Below are positions 63,611 to 64,000 of a stretch of DNA of 64,000 bases, piece by piece; position 1 is the stretch's first letter, and each line of letters starts with the position of its first letter. The stretch is from the NCBI GenBank assembly GCA_047638695.1, contig JBLINY010000007.1:12053-76052 (forward strand), read 5' to 3'. Below the pieces are notes generated by a model. That model was not told the origin of the DNA, searched no databases, and saw only the letters and a list, made by a program, of their open reading frames with translations. The translations under genes were made by a program, and so were the position numbers. This DNA comes from JAHECQ01 sp047638695 (GTDB lineage: Bacteria > Actinomycetota > Acidimicrobiia > Acidimicrobiales > SZUA-35).

Positions 63611-64000
63611 TCAGCCCGTGGCGAACTGCGCAATTAGTGCAGTTTCTTCCTCGGTGAGGCCACCGCGGGCGGCAATGAGGTCGGGCCGCATGGCCAGTGT
63701 CCGCTCGAGTGCCTTGGCTCGTCGCCAACTGGCAACGAGCTGATGGTTTCCCGAGCGCAACACGTCGGGCACCTCGGAGCCGGCGTAGATCGCTGGGCGG
63801 GTGAAGTGCGGATACTCCAGCAACCCGTCGGAAAACGACTCATCGATCGGGGACGAGTCGTTGCCGAGAACGCCAGGCACCAAACGAGCGACCGCCTCAA
63901 TGACGACTGCTGCTGCCACCTCACCACCGGCGAGCACATAGTCGCCAATCGAGAGTTCGTCGTCGATCAGCTCGGTGCGGACCCGCTCGTCGACACCCTC
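63611..64000 (-). CDS. trmD: tRNA (guanine-N1)-methyltransferase TrmD, C-terminal part (gene runs off the window)
   Basis: The last 130 or so codons of TrmD. The window edge falls in the segment VDERVRTELIDDELSIGDYVLAGGEVAAAVVIEAVARLVPGVLGN, the SAM-binding knot of the SPOUT fold. It ends with ALIAQFATG. YPHFTRPAIYAGSEVPDVLRSGNH is the conserved substrate-binding region. TrmD methylates G37 of tRNAs. The start lies outside the window. Confidence 0.95.
   Translation of the reverse strand, partial: EGVDERVRTELIDDELSIGDYVLAGGEVAAAVVIEAVARLVPGVLGNDSSPIDESFSDGLLEYPHFTRPAIYAGSEVPDVLRSGNHQLVASWRRAKALERTLAMRPDLIAARGGLTEEETALIAQFATG

Noticed and set aside
1..64000. tRNA or rRNA genes, transposases and integrases
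   Set aside because: No TPsiC-like GGTTCGAATCC context in a gene gap and no DDE or tyrosine-recombinase motif were noticed. This is by-eye inspection only.

Overview
The window looks like a chromosomal segment of a high-GC actinobacterium, most likely class Acidimicrobiia (inference). Signs of this are B12-dependent ribonucleotide reductase, an F420-type luciferase-like oxidoreductase, myo-inositol-phosphate synthase, LexA boxes of the GAAC-N4-GTTC type, frequent GTG starts and GTGA/ATGA gene overlaps. The backbone matches the order I know from the mycobacterial recA-lexA region (ftsK, pgsA, cinA, recA, miaB, miaA, dapF, hflX, lexA, a LysM division suppressor, nrdR), with accessory blocks inserted between these anchors.

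Layout. 0-3.3 kb: SDR, lipoprotein and a broken CAP/DUF4214 surface protein. 3.4-10.5 kb: nrdJ with two NrdR boxes, a RibD-like reductase, a lytic transglycosylase, nrdR and a ChiZ/YneA-like LysM gene behind a cluster of four LexA boxes. 10.6-14.8 kb: DGPF/ECF42 sigma pair, dapD, lexA, a ferritin-like protein. 14.8-23.5 kb: hrpB, a frameshifted PEP-synthase-like lipoprotein, dapE, a DUF4214-sugar dehydrogenase. 23.5-29.2 kb: dapC-hflX-dapF-miaA and two more genes on the minus strand. 29.3-37.7 kb: ino1/LysR divergent pair, a permease, acetyltransferases, a methyltransferase, miaB. 37.8-41.1 kb: gnd-zwf-ROK kinase, coupled by GTGA overlaps. 41.2-45.1 kb: HAD-VOC fusion, a CBS-less IMPDH-like enzyme, recA. 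46.4-53.4 kb: a streptolysin-S-like (TOMM) biosynthetic island and a decayed SARP regulator. 53.6-64 kb: cinA, pgsA, rimO, CopC, Ca2+/Na+ antiporter, ftsK, an esterase lipoprotein, a probable selenocysteine ArsC-like protein, yraN, rplS and the end of trmD.

The two most striking items are these. (1) 46421-49901 is a compact SagC/YcaO/SagB-like cluster whose apparent substrate is a run of seven cysteines at the N-terminus of a multi-pass membrane protein with a proline-rich tail. I do not recognise this architecture. (2) 62336-62704 is an ArsC-family gene with TGA exactly at the catalytic cysteine codon, followed by a 14-bp stem with a GGA loop that fits a bacterial SECIS.

Several accessory genes carry nonsense codons, frameshifts or deletions (CAP/DUF4214, PEP-synthase-like, RimL, YcaO, SARP), while long core genes (nrdJ, hrpB, ftsK, recA, miaB) are intact. 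Short tandem repeats (9-30 bp units) sit at the ends of many genes and sometimes alter protein termini. No tRNA, rRNA, CRISPR array or transposase was seen.
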